Origin: Actinotalea lenta
GTDB taxonomy: Bacteria > Actinomycetota > Actinomycetes > Actinomycetales > Cellulomonadaceae
NCBI RefSeq assembly: GCF_030586465.1
Contig: NZ_JAUQYP010000001.1
Location: 1,419,446-1,483,445 of the forward strand
Length of the DNA: 64,000 nt
Direction of reading: 5' to 3'
A program made the position numbers and the translations under genes. The notes under the pieces are model-generated. The model was not told the origin of the DNA and made no database searches. It saw nothing but the letters and a program-made list of their open reading frames with translations. This document shows positions 47,013-55,190 of this stretch, piece after piece (within the stretch, counting starts at the first letter, position 1; every line of letters begins with the position of its first letter).

Positions 47013-47786
47013 GTGAGAGCGACGGCGGGCTACCTGGACCATGACGGGCCGATCGCGTTCGCGCACCGGGGCTTCTCCCTGGAGGGCCTGGAGAACTCGA
47101 TGGTCGCCTTCCAGGCGGCCGTCGACCTGGGCTACGCCTACGTCGAGACGGACGTGCACGCCACGGCCGACGGGGTCGCGATCGCGTTCCACGACGCGTC
47201 GCTGGACAGAGTGACCGACCGCACCGGCCGGATCGCGGGTCTGTCCTGGTCGCAGGTGCGCCAGGCGCGCATCGGCGGTCGCGAGCCGGTGCCGACGTTG
47301 GCGGAGGTGCTGCACGCCTGGCCGGACCTGCGGGTGAACATCGACGTGAAGTCCGCGGGCGCGATCGCCCCGACCGTCGCGGTGATCGAACGGGAGTCCG
47401 CGCACGACCGGGTGCTCGTGGGCTCGTTCTCCGAGGGGCGGCGTCGCGCCACGCTGGAGCAGCTGTCGCGGCCGGTGGCGACGTCGGCGTCCACGGCGGG
47501 CGCCACGCGGTTCCTGCTCGGCGCGCGGACGCGCTGGGACGGCCTGGTCGCCCGCGTGGCCGGGGCGGTGGACTGCCTGCAGGTGCCTGAGCGGGCCGGT
47601 CGTACCACGGTGGTCGATGCGCGCACCCTGGAGGTGGCGCACGCGCACGGCCTCAAGGTGCACGTCTGGACCGTCAACGACCCGGCCGACATGCGGCGCC
47701 TGCTGGACCTCGGGGTCGACGGCCTGGTGACCGACCGCGCGGACCTTCTCCAGGAGGTCCTCCGCCCCCCACCCCAGACTTCGTGA
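47013..47786 (+). CDS. Glycerophosphodiester phosphodiesterase family protein
   Basis: 257-residue GDPD TIM-barrel. AHRGFSLEGLENSMVAF and ETDVHATADGVAIAFHD carry the catalytic His pair and metal-binding Glu/Asp; VHVWTVNDPADMRRLLDLGVDGLVTD is the closing signature. It hydrolyses glycerophosphodiesters to glycerol-3-phosphate and an alcohol. No signal peptide, so it is likely cytoplasmic. GTG 47013 has AGTGGATCGAG upstream, a weak site. Its stop codon lies inside the stem of the terminator at 47782. Confidence 0.9.
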   Translation: MRATAGYLDHDGPIAFAHRGFSLEGLENSMVAFQAAVDLGYAYVETDVHATADGVAIAFHDASLDRVTDRTGRIAGLSWSQVRQARIGGREPVPTLAEVLHAWPDLRVNIDVKSAGAIAPTVAVIERESAHDRVLVGSFSEGRRRATLEQLSRPVATSASTAGATRFLLGARTRWDGLVARVAGAVDCLQVPERAGRTTVVDARTLEVAHAHGLKVHVWTVNDPADMRRLLDLGVDGLVTDRADLLQEVLRPPPQTS

Positions 47787-47832
47787 TCAAGGAATCCGTG
47801 CTCGCGTACCGGGCACAGATTCCTTGATCACG
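47782..47832. terminator. Bidirectional terminator between the GDPD gene and pmmB
   Basis: A 15-base perfect arm CGTGATCAAGGAATC and its complement, extended by GTGC/GCAC across a one-base mismatch. It lies between convergent genes and contains the GDPD stop codon in its left arm. It is AT-rich for this genome. Confidence 0.75.
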
Positions 47833-47841
47833 AGGCGAAGG

Positions 47842-49584
47842 TCAGAGGCCGAGGGCCTGCGTGAGGTCCTGGCGGACGGCGTCGAGGCGGGTGCGGGCGG
47901 CGCGGCGGGCCGCCCCGAGGGCCTCGTCGTCGGCGTGCTCGTCGACGTCCATGACCACCTCGAGGTAGCACTTCACCTTGGGCTCGGTGCCGCTGGGCCG
48001 GATCACCACCCGGGTGCCGTCCTCGGCGAGCAGCCGGAGTCCGTCGGTCGGCGGGATCGGGTCCTCGGGGTCGGGGTGGGCCAGGTCGACGACCTCGCTC
48101 ACCGGGGATCCCGCCAGCGTGGCCGGCGGCGCCTGGCGCACCCGGTCCATCGTCGCGGGGATCTGGGCCAGGTCGCTGAACCGCGCAGCCAGCTGGTCGG
48201 AGACGTGCAGTCCGTGGCGACGCGCCAGGTCGTCCAGCAGATCGACCAGCCCGCGTCCGTCGGCCTTGGTCCGGGCCGCGAGCTGGGCGAGGAGCAGGGC
48301 GGCGGACAGGCCGTCCTTGTCCCGCACGTGTGCCGGGTCGCAGCAGTACCCGAGCGCCTCCTCGTAGCCGAACACCAGGCGGTCGGTCCGCGAGATCCAC
48401 TTGAACCCGGTCAGCGTCTGCGCGTGGGCCAGGCCGTGCGCGGCGGCGATCCGGCCCAGCAGGCGTGACGACACGATCGAGCACGCCAGTACGCCGTCGC
48501 CCCCCGCGTGCAGACCGGCCGCTTGCTCACCGAGCAGCGCGCCCACCTCGTCGCCGTGCAACATCCGCCACTCCCCGGTGTGCGGGTCCACGGTCGCGGC
48601 CGCGCACCGGTCGGCGTCCGGGTCGTTGGCGATCACGAGGTCGGCCTGGACCCGCCGCGCCAGGTCGAGCGCCAGGTCGATCGCGCCGGGCTCCTCGGGG
48701 TTCGGGAACGCCACCGTCGGGAAGTCCGGGTCGGGCTCGGCCTGCTCGGGCACCACGTGCAGGTCGGTGAAGCCGGCGTCGCGCAGCACCTGCTCGACGA
48801 GCGCACCACCCACGCCGTGCAGCGGGGTCAGCACGACCCGCAGGTCGCGCGGGCCCTCGTCACGGAGCGTCGCGACCGCGTCGAGGTAGTCGCTGACGAT
48901 CTCCTCGCCGAGGACGGTCCAGCCGTGCTCGGCTCGCGCCACGTGCGCGACGGCGTCGACGGCTGCGATCCGGTCGGCGATCGCTCGGTCGTAGGGGGGC
49001 ACGATCTGGGCGCCGCGCCCCGCATCCGTGACGACCCGGCCGCCCAGGTACACCTTGTAGCCGTTGTCCTGGGGCGGGTTGTGGCTCGCGGTCACGGTGA
49101 CCCCGGCGTCGGCGCCCAGGTGCTGCACCGCGAAGGCCAGCACCGGGGTGGGCAGCGGTCGGGGCAGGAGCAGCGCCTCCCCACCGGCCGCCGTCACGAC
49201 CGCCGCGGTGTCCCGGGCGAACACGTCGGAGTTGTACCGCGCGTCGTAGCCGATCACGACGCGCGGCCGGTGCTCGCCCAGCTCGGCCAGCGCTTCGGTC
49301 AGGAAGTGCGTCAGGCCCGCAGCCGCGCGGATCACCACGGCGCGGTTCATCCGGTTCGGGCCGCCGCCCAGCGCCCCGCGCAAGCCTGCGGTGCCGAACT
49401 CCAGCGTGCCCGCGAACCGGTCGGCGAGGTCGGCCCGGGCGTCGGCATCGCCCGATGCGGCTCGATCGGCCAGCTCGCGCAGCTGCGCGGCGGTGACCGG
49501 GTCCGGGTCGTCCTCGATCCAGGCGTGCACCTCGGCGAGGAGCTCGTCCGGCAGGTCCGGCGCCTCGGCGCTGTGGCGTCCCAT
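47842..49584 (-). CDS. pmmB: Phosphomannomutase/phosphoglucomutase family protein (PmmB type)
   Basis: 580 residues, the long actinobacterial class. The phosphoserine is Ser167 in VTASHNPPQDNGYKVY; metal loop DPDADRCAA; sugar loop GYEEALGYCC; phosphate loop VIRPSGTEPKVK. It interconverts hexose 1- and 6-phosphates, and in this gene order (beside punA, as Rv3307-Rv3308) may also accept pentose phosphates, which is inference. ATG 49584 follows GGGGAGGA and overlaps the punA stop (TGATG). Confidence 0.92.
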   Translation of the reverse strand: MGRHSAEAPDLPDELLAEVHAWIEDDPDPVTAAQLRELADRAASGDADARADLADRFAGTLEFGTAGLRGALGGGPNRMNRAVVIRAAAGLTHFLTEALAELGEHRPRVVIGYDARYNSDVFARDTAAVVTAAGGEALLLPRPLPTPVLAFAVQHLGADAGVTVTASHNPPQDNGYKVYLGGRVVTDAGRGAQIVPPYDRAIADRIAAVDAVAHVARAEHGWTVLGEEIVSDYLDAVATLRDEGPRDLRVVLTPLHGVGGALVEQVLRDAGFTDLHVVPEQAEPDPDFPTVAFPNPEEPGAIDLALDLARRVQADLVIANDPDADRCAAATVDPHTGEWRMLHGDEVGALLGEQAAGLHAGGDGVLACSIVSSRLLGRIAAAHGLAHAQTLTGFKWISRTDRLVFGYEEALGYCCDPAHVRDKDGLSAALLLAQLAARTKADGRGLVDLLDDLARRHGLHVSDQLAARFSDLAQIPATMDRVRQAPPATLAGSPVSEVVDLAHPDPEDPIPPTDGLRLLAEDGTRVVIRPSGTEPKVKCYLEVVMDVDEHADDEALGAARRAARTRLDAVRQDLTQALGL

Positions 49585-50420
49585 CAGATCCTCCCCACGA
49601 TCTCGGCCAGCAGGGCGCTGATCCGCGGTGCGGCGGTCCGGCCCGCCTCGATGACCTCCTCGTGGGAGAGCGGTTCCGGGCTGATCCCGGCTGCCGCGTT
49701 GGTCACCAGCGAGACGCCCAGCACGTCCAGGCCGACGTGCCGGGCGGCGATCGCCTCGAGCGTCGTGGACATCCCCACGAGGTCGGCCCCCAGCACGCCG
49801 GCCATCCGGACCTCGGCGGGGGTCTCGTACTGCGGCCCGCGGAACTGGGCGTAGACGCCCTCCGGCAGGGTCGGGTCGACGGTGTGCGCGAGGTCCCGCA
49901 GTCGCTGCGAGTACAGGTCCGTCATGTCGACGAAGGTCGCGCCCTCGAGCGGCGACGTCGCGGTGAGGTTGAGGTGGTCCTGGATCAGCACGGCGGTCCC
50001 GGGTGCCCAGTCCGGGTTCAGACCCCCGCACCCGTTGGTCAGCACCAGGGTCCTGGCACCCGTCGCCGCCGCGGTGCGCACCCCGTGCACGACGCGCCGC
50101 ACGCCCTTGCCCTCGTACAGATGGGTGCGGGAGCCGAGCACGAGAGCGTGCCGGTCCGAACCCGCCAGCCGGATCGACCTGGTGGTGGCGCCGTGCCCGG
50201 CGACGGCCGGTGCGCTGAACCCCGGGATCTCGTGCGAGGGGATCTCGGCGACCACCTCGCCGATCCGGTCGGCCGCCTCGCCCCAGCCGGAACCGAGCAC
50301 GAGCGCCAGGTCGTGGTGCTCGACGCCGGTGCGCTCGGCGATCACGCGGGCGGCCCGTGCCGCCACGTCGAAGGGATCGGTGCCCGGGTCGTCCAGCGAA
50401 GGCACAGCAACGTCATCCAT
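49584..50420 (-). CDS. punA: Purine nucleoside phosphorylase
   Basis: 278-residue trimeric-type PNP. LVLGSGWGEAAD (phosphate site), RTHLYEGKG, VLTNGCGGLNPDW and GPQYETPAEVRM are typical. It cleaves (deoxy)inosine and (deoxy)guanosine. ATG 50420 lies seven bases after a minus-strand TAACCT (50433-50428) with no Shine-Dalgarno. Operon with pmmB. Confidence 0.94.
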   Translation of the reverse strand: MDDVAVPSLDDPGTDPFDVAARAARVIAERTGVEHHDLALVLGSGWGEAADRIGEVVAEIPSHEIPGFSAPAVAGHGATTRSIRLAGSDRHALVLGSRTHLYEGKGVRRVVHGVRTAAATGARTLVLTNGCGGLNPDWAPGTAVLIQDHLNLTATSPLEGATFVDMTDLYSQRLRDLAHTVDPTLPEGVYAQFRGPQYETPAEVRMAGVLGADLVGMSTTLEAIAARHVGLDVLGVSLVTNAAAGISPEPLSHEEVIEAGRTAAPRISALLAEIVGRI

Positions 50421-50427
50421 GCTCGGC

Positions 50428-50433
50428 AGGTTA
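50428..50433 (-). promoter_or_regulatory. Leaderless-type -10 of punA
   Basis: TAACCT on the minus strand, seven bases before ATG 50420. Confidence 0.5.
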
Positions 50434-50521
50434 TCCGTCTTCGGGCCTGTCGGCTGCCACGATGCCGCACGGGTCTGCGGCGCACGGGGCGCCGGCGGCG
50501 TCCCGTGGCGCGCCGCCGGGC

Positions 50522-50527
50522 TAGGTT
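50522..50527 (+). promoter_or_regulatory. Leaderless-type -10 of the LLM oxidoreductase gene
   Basis: TAGGTT six bases before GTG 50534. Confidence 0.5.
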
Positions 50528-50533
50528 GGTCGG

Positions 50534-51577
50534 GTGCGCCTGGGACTGGCGATCGACTACGCCGACGACTTCGCGGCCGCGGTGCAGCTCGCGCGCGGCG
50601 CCGACCGCCTCGGTCTGGACCTGGTGTCCGTCGCGGAGGCGTACTCGTTCGACGCGGTCAGCCGGCTCGGCTACCTCGCCGCGGTGACGGAGCGCGTCGG
50701 TCTCGCGGCAACCGTGCTGGGTGCCTACACACGCTCCCCCGCGACGCTCGCGATGACCGCGGCCGGCCTGGACGACGTGTCCGGTGGCCGGTTCGAGCTG
50801 GGCCTGGGTGCGTCCGGGCCGCAGGTGGTCGAGGGGTTCCACGGCGTGCCGTTCGCCGCTCCGCTCACCCGGTTGCGCGAGATCGTCGAGGTCTGCCGCA
50901 TGGTCTGGCGCCGGGAGCCGGCCCGGCTGGAGGGTCGCACGGTGCGGCTCCCGTTGCCCCCTGAGGCCGGCGGGACCGGCCTGGGCAAGCCGCTCGCGCT
51001 GGTCAACCACCCGGTGCGGCCCCGGATCCCGATCGCGATCGCCGCCCTGACCCCGCGCAGCGTCGCCCAGACCGCGGAGATCGCCGACGGGTGGCTTCCC
51101 GCGTTCTTCCACCCCGAGCACGCGAGTGCCATGTGGGCGGACGCGCTGGCGACGGGTGCCGCGCGCCGCGACCCGGGTCTCGGGCCGCTGGACGTGCACG
51201 TCCAGGTCCCGCTGCGGATCGGCTCCGGGGCTGCCGAGCGGGCGGCGCTCGCCGCTCACCGGGCACGCCTGGCGCTGTACGTGGGCGGGATGGGCGCGCG
51301 GGGCAGGAACTTCTACGCCGACGTGGTGGCAGGGTTCGGCTTCACCGACGCGGCGGCCGAGGTCCAGGAGCGCTTCCTCGCCGGGGACCGCGCCGGCGCC
51401 GCCGCGGCACTGCCGGAGGACCTGGTGCGAGGCACGTCCCTGATCGGCGACCGTGCGCAGGTCCGTGACCGGTGGGCCGCCTTCGCCGACGCGGGTGTCA
51501 CCACGGTCAGCGTGTCACCGGGTGGCACAGCCGACGCTCTCGACCAGCTGGCGACCCTCCGGGAGCTCACGGCCTGA
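50534..51577 (+). CDS. LLM class F420-dependent oxidoreductase
   Basis: 347 residues with the luciferase-like TIM-barrel pattern: RLGLAIDYADDFAAAVQLAR, GLDLVSVAEAYSFDAVSRLG, TAAGLDDVSGGRFELGLGAS and IAIAALTPRSVAQTAEIADG. These features match the F420-using subclass common in actinobacteria; the substrate is not predictable. GTG 50534 directly follows a TAGGTT -10. Downstream lies a repeat-rich terminator region. Confidence 0.88.
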   Translation: MRLGLAIDYADDFAAAVQLARGADRLGLDLVSVAEAYSFDAVSRLGYLAAVTERVGLAATVLGAYTRSPATLAMTAAGLDDVSGGRFELGLGASGPQVVEGFHGVPFAAPLTRLREIVEVCRMVWRREPARLEGRTVRLPLPPEAGGTGLGKPLALVNHPVRPRIPIAIAALTPRSVAQTAEIADGWLPAFFHPEHASAMWADALATGAARRDPGLGPLDVHVQVPLRIGSGAAERAALAAHRARLALYVGGMGARGRNFYADVVAGFGFTDAAAEVQERFLAGDRAGAAAALPEDLVRGTSLIGDRAQVRDRWAAFADAGVTTVSVSPGGTADALDQLATLRELTA

Positions 51578-51600
51578 GGCGGGCGGTGCCGGCGCGGAAC

Positions 51601-51644
51601 GCGGCGGGAGGCGCAGATCGCGGCGGGAGGCGCAGATCGCGGCG
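51601..51644 (+). repeat. Tandem 19-base repeat
   Basis: GCGGCGGGAGGCGCAGATC occurs twice in a row (51601-51619, 51620-51638), then GCGGCG begins a third copy. It directly precedes and partly forms the hairpin at 51635. Function unknown. Confidence 0.7.
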
Positions 51645-51661
51645 TCCCCAACGCCGCGATC
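51635..51661 (+). terminator. Hairpin after the LLM oxidoreductase gene
   Basis: Perfect 11-base arms GATCGCGGCGT/ACGCCGCGATC with a five-base loop; a further CGCCGCGATC follows at 51671, offering alternative pairing. Confidence 0.6.
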
Positions 51662-51767
51662 CGAGCCCAGCGCCGCGATCTCGCCGACGAGCCCGCTCGC
51701 GCATCGGCGTGCGGGGCGCGCGCCCGGGCGTGAGGATGGCTGCCGAACCGACGCCCCCGGAGGAGTC

Positions 51768-52103
51768 ATGGCACATCTGCCCAGCTTGGTCGAGGCCCAC
51801 CTCGCCGCCGCGCAGCAGGACGCGCACGGTCGCTCCGCCGAGCTCGTCGTGCACGACGGCGTGCTCCGCCAGACGGTCCTGGCGCTGCGGTCGGGCACCG
51901 AGCTCGCCGAGCACAACTCGCCGCACGCCGCGAGCATCCAGGTGCTGGCCGGCCGCGTCCGGGTCACCGGGATGAGCCCAGAAGAGCTGGGCGTCGGGGA
52001 GGCGATCGCACTGACCCACGACCGGCACTCGGTCCGGGCGCTCGACGACGCGGTGTTCCTGCTCACCACGGTGACCAGCCAGCCGGGGGACCTGCGGGAC
52101 TGA
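51768..52103 (+). CDS. Small cupin-like protein
   Basis: 111 residues. An N-terminal helix (LPSLVEAHLAAAQQDAHGRS) is followed by a single cupin barrel: LRSGTELAEHNSPHAASIQVLAG and GVGEAIALTHDRHSVRALDD. Histidines in EHNSPH and HDRH could bind a metal. Similar small proteins are linked to LuxR-type or redox functions in other species, but no role is assigned here. ATG 51768 follows GGAGGAGT. Confidence 0.75.
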   Translation: MAHLPSLVEAHLAAAQQDAHGRSAELVVHDGVLRQTVLALRSGTELAEHNSPHAASIQVLAGRVRVTGMSPEELGVGEAIALTHDRHSVRALDDAVFLLTTVTSQPGDLRD

Positions 52104-52153
52104 CGGGACCGCTCGTCGCGGGCCCGGCCGCTGCGTGGCACGCCCGTCGGCGG

Positions 52154-52159
52154 CAGAAT
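52154..52159 (+). promoter_or_regulatory. Leaderless-type -10 of lpdA
   Basis: CAGAAT seven bases before GTG 52167. Confidence 0.4.
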
Positions 52160-52166
52160 GCCTGAG

Positions 52167-53627
52167 GTGACCTCCACCACACCCGGCGTGTCCGAGCCGC
52201 AGCCGTCGACCACCCCGCCACCCGGGCGCGCGGCGCACCGGGTGGTGATCCTGGGCGGCGGTCCCGGTGGGTACGAGGCGGCCCTCGCGGCCCGGTTGCG
52301 CGGTGCGGACGTGACGCTGGTCGAGCGCCAGGGTCTGGGCGGGGCGGCGGTGCTCACCGATGTCGTGCCGTCGAAGACGCTGATCGCGACCGCTGAGTGG
52401 ATGACGATCGCGGAGCGTGCCTCAGACCTGGGCATCCGTGCCTCCGACGACGCGTCGTCGCGACCGCGCTACCACGTGGACCTCGCCCGGGTGAACGAGC
52501 GCGTCGTGGGGCTGGCCCGCGCGCAGTCCGCGGACATCCGCGACCGGCTGGATCGCGAGGGCGTGCGCGTGGTCGAGGGGACCGGCCGTCTGGACGGCCC
52601 GTACCGCGTCGTCGCCGACGGCCACGCCTTCGACGCCGACAGCCTGCTGGTCTCGGTCGGCGCCACCCCTCGTGTGCTGCCCACCGCAGAGCCCGACGGC
52701 GAGCGGATCTTCCTGTGGACGCAGCTGTACCGGCTCACCGAGCTGCCCGAACGGCTGATCGTGGTCGGCTCCGGCGTGACCGGCGCCGAGTTCGCCGGTG
52801 CCTACAACGCACTCGGCTCCGACGTGGTCCTCGTCTCCTCCCGCGACCGGGTGCTGCCCGGTGAGGACGCGGACGCGGCGCGAGTGCTCGAGGGGGTGTT
52901 CCGGGACCGGGGGATGACGGTGCTGTCCCGCTCCCGCGCGGCGTCCGCGCGCGTCGCCGGCGACGGCGTCGAGGTGACCCTGTCCGACGGCCGCGTGGTC
53001 GAGGGCTCGCACGTGCTCATCGCGGTGGGCTCGGTGCCGTCGACACGCGGCATCGGGCTCGAGGAGGCCGGCGTCCGGCTGACCGGCTCCGGGCACGTGG
53101 AGGTGGACCGGGTGTCGCGGACGAGCGTCCGTGGGGTGTACGCCGCGGGCGACTGCACCGGCGTGCTGCCGCTCGCCTCGGTGGCCGCGATGCAGGGCAG
53201 GATCGCCATGTCGCACGCGCTCGGGGACGCGGTGCAGCCGTTCGACCGCGGCTCGGTCGCCGCGAACATCTTCACGGCGCCGGAGATCGCCACCGTCGGG
53301 CTGTCCGAGCAGGCGCTGACCGAGCAGGGTGCCCGGTACGTCGTCAGCCACCTGCCGTTGGACCGCAACCCGCGCGCCAAGATGCTCGGTATCCGGGACG
53401 GCTTCGTGAAGCTGTTCGCCCGGGAGGCCACCGGGATCGTCGTCGGGGGTGTGGTGGTCGCCCCGCGCGCCGGCGAGCTGATCTTCCCGGTCTCGATCGC
53501 GGTCGCACAGCGGCTGACCGCCGACGAGGTGTCCCAGGCGCTGTCGGTGTACCCGTCGCTCACCGGGACGCTCTCCGAGACCGCCCGGCTGGTGGGCGGT
53601 CAGCGGCTGGGCGGCGCCTGGGGCTGA
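52167..53627 (+). CDS. lpdA: NAD(P)H-quinone dehydrogenase-like flavoprotein (LpdA, Rv3303c type)
   Basis: 486 residues of the flavoprotein disulfide reductase fold: FAD motif VVILGGGPGGYEAALAARLR (30-48), NAD motif VVGSGVTGAEFAGAYNALG and YAAGDCTGVLPLASVA. The CxxxxC redox pair is missing (GLGGAAVLTDVVPSK), as in M. tuberculosis LpdA, so it should transfer electrons to quinones or other acceptors rather than reduce disulfides. GTG 52167 is preferred over ATG 52158 because the latter overlaps the CAGAAT -10. Convergent with efeO, with no gap. Confidence 0.88.
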   Translation: MTSTTPGVSEPQPSTTPPPGRAAHRVVILGGGPGGYEAALAARLRGADVTLVERQGLGGAAVLTDVVPSKTLIATAEWMTIAERASDLGIRASDDASSRPRYHVDLARVNERVVGLARAQSADIRDRLDREGVRVVEGTGRLDGPYRVVADGHAFDADSLLVSVGATPRVLPTAEPDGERIFLWTQLYRLTELPERLIVVGSGVTGAEFAGAYNALGSDVVLVSSRDRVLPGEDADAARVLEGVFRDRGMTVLSRSRAASARVAGDGVEVTLSDGRVVEGSHVLIAVGSVPSTRGIGLEEAGVRLTGSGHVEVDRVSRTSVRGVYAAGDCTGVLPLASVAAMQGRIAMSHALGDAVQPFDRGSVAANIFTAPEIATVGLSEQALTEQGARYVVSHLPLDRNPRAKMLGIRDGFVKLFAREATGIVVGGVVVAPRAGELIFPVSIAVAQRLTADEVSQALSVYPSLTGTLSETARLVGGQRLGGAWG

Positions 53628-54029
53628 CTACGAGGCTGCGGTCGGGCCGGCCGCAGTCCCCGAGCCCGTGACCGTGAAGTCCGCCCGGATGCCGTCGCCG
53701 CTCATCCCGGGCTTGCACGCGGTGACGTAGTCACCGGGGTCGACCTGCACCACCAGGGTGCGGGTCAGGCCGGGGCCGATGTTCTCCGCCTCGCCGATCA
53801 CCTTGTGACCGTCGGCGCCCAGCAGGTAGAACTCGGTGGCCTGGTCACCGGCGTTGGTGATCGAGAACGTCAGCGTGCCCGACGGTGCGCTCGTGGCCGA
53901 GAGCGTGCACGCGTCGGCCGAGGAGGTCACGCTGATCGACCCGTCGTCGGGAGTGTTGGCGACGCAGCCGGCGAGGAGCAGGGAAGCGGCGGCGAGGGCG
54001 GGAAGGGCACGCAGGTGGCGTGTCCGCAT
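53628..54029 (-). CDS. efeO: EfeO-type cupredoxin lipoprotein without peptidase domain
   Basis: 133 residues. Lipobox LLLAGC with Cys22, then one cupredoxin-like domain (SGTLTFSITNAGDQATEFYL, VDPGDYVTACKPGMSGDGIR) as in the N-terminal domain of EfeO. The M75 peptidase-like domain found in full-length EfeO is absent; the gene stops one base before the neighbouring lpdA stop. ATG 54029 follows GGAGGACCCCC. It probably captures ferrous or ferric iron for EfeU. efeU lies 65 bases upstream in the same direction. Confidence 0.85.
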   Translation of the reverse strand: MRTRHLRALPALAAASLLLAGCVANTPDDGSISVTSSADACTLSATSAPSGTLTFSITNAGDQATEFYLLGADGHKVIGEAENIGPGLTRTLVVQVDPGDYVTACKPGMSGDGIRADFTVTGSGTAAGPTAAS

Positions 54030-54094
54030 GGGGGTCCTCCGGGTGTGCTGGGCCGCACCACGGCGCCGGACCGGCCGTGGGTCAGCGGGTGTGG

Positions 54095-54943
54095 TCAGGC
54101 GGCGACGTGCTCGGTCTGCGGGCGGGTCGGCGCTGGCGCCTGACGCGGCCAGAGCCGACGGACCAGCAGCCACGTCATGGGCAGCACGTAGGCGAGCCAG
54201 GCGATGGCCTGCAGCCAGGTGGTCTCCGCGGTGAAGTTCAGCGTGCCGCGCAGCAGCGCGCCGTACCAGGAGTCCGGCGGGATCGCGGCGGAGACGTCGA
54301 ACGCGAGCGAGCCGATGCCCGGCAGCACGCCGGCCTCCTGCAGGTCGTGCACGCCGTAGGCGAGCACGCCGCCGGCAACCACGACCAGCCCGAGCCCGGT
54401 CCAGGCGAAGAACTTCGCGAGGTTCAGCTTGAGCGCCCCGCGGTACAGCGCCCAGCCCAGGGCCACCGCGGTGGCCAGGCCGAGTGCGGCGCCGAGCAGC
54501 GGGTCCGTGCCCGAGCCGGTGGACTGGGCGGCGGCCCACAGGAACAGCGCGGTCTCCAGGCCCTCCCGGCCGACGGCGAGGAGCGTCACGAGCACGACGG
54601 CCGCGCCGCCCGCGGCGAGCGCTCCGTCGAGCCGACCCTGCAGCTCGGACTTGAGGAACCGCGCGGTGCGGGACATCCAGATGATCATCCAGGTGACCAG
54701 GCCCACGGCCAGGATCGACAGCGTGCCGCCGAGGGCCTCCTGCGCCTGGAAGGACAGTCCCCGAGGCCCGAACGTCAGTGCGGCGCCCGCGGCGAGCGAG
54801 ACCCCGACGGCGATCGCGAGGCCGGTCCAGACCTGGCGCAGCGCGGAGCGACGCCCGGTGCGCACCAGGTAGGCCACGAGGATCGTGACGACGAGCGCCG
54901 CCTCGAGCCCCTCGCGCAGCCCGATGAGGTAGTTCGCCAGCAT
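54095..54943 (-). CDS. efeU: Iron permease EfeU (FTR1 family)
   Basis: 282 residues with about seven helices and two REGLE motifs (10-14 and 126-130), whose Glu residues bind iron during passage, as in Ftr1. Both copies are intact. ATG 54943 follows GGGAG. The C-terminus is cytoplasmic or outer, not predicted firmly. It is controlled by the DtxR/IdeR box at 54975-54993. An EfeB peroxidase gene is not present in the neighbourhood. Confidence 0.93.
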   Translation of the reverse strand: MLANYLIGLREGLEAALVVTILVAYLVRTGRRSALRQVWTGLAIAVGVSLAAGAALTFGPRGLSFQAQEALGGTLSILAVGLVTWMIIWMSRTARFLKSELQGRLDGALAAGGAAVVLVTLLAVGREGLETALFLWAAAQSTGSGTDPLLGAALGLATAVALGWALYRGALKLNLAKFFAWTGLGLVVVAGGVLAYGVHDLQEAGVLPGIGSLAFDVSAAIPPDSWYGALLRGTLNFTAETTWLQAIAWLAYVLPMTWLLVRRLWPRQAPAPTRPQTEHVAA

Positions 54944-54974
54944 GGTTCTCCCTGGATGGCGCCGGTAGGGGTGC

Positions 54975-54993
54975 TTAGGTGTGCCTTACCTAA
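54975..54993 (-). promoter_or_regulatory. DtxR/IdeR iron box upstream of efeUO
   Basis: TTAGGTAAGGCACACCTAA on the minus strand agrees with the degenerate iron-box consensus TWAGGTWAGSCTWACCTWA at 18 of 19 positions (C for A at position 13 of TTAGGTTAGGCTAACCTAA). It lies directly at the predicted start site, which fits repression by Fe-bound regulator. Confidence 0.85.
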
Positions 54994-55000
54994 TAACGCA

Positions 55001-55031
55001 AGACTAGCCTTGCGAATATCGGAGCTGTCAA
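55001..55031 (-). promoter_or_regulatory. efeUO promoter
   Basis: On the minus strand, TTGACA (55031-55026), 19-base spacer, TAGTCT (55006-55001). Transcription would begin near 54994, inside or next to the iron box. The inverted repeat GCAAG-N6-CTTGC (54998-55013) overlaps the -10. Confidence 0.6.
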
Positions 55032-55190
55032 ACCGGATACGCCGGCTTCCCGCCGTGCGCACCTCAGCCGACGATCGCGGCCGACGACGCGACCCTCATC
55101 GCGTCGGGCCGGACCAGGAGTACGTCCTGGTGCGTGCTCCCGACGACGTGTGCGGCTGAGCCGCCCGTCGGCGTCGGGGCGGAGGTCGGC

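Noticed and set aside
51601-51661. Possible CRISPR-like array
   Set aside because: Only two full copies, directly adjacent without spacers, and no cas genes.
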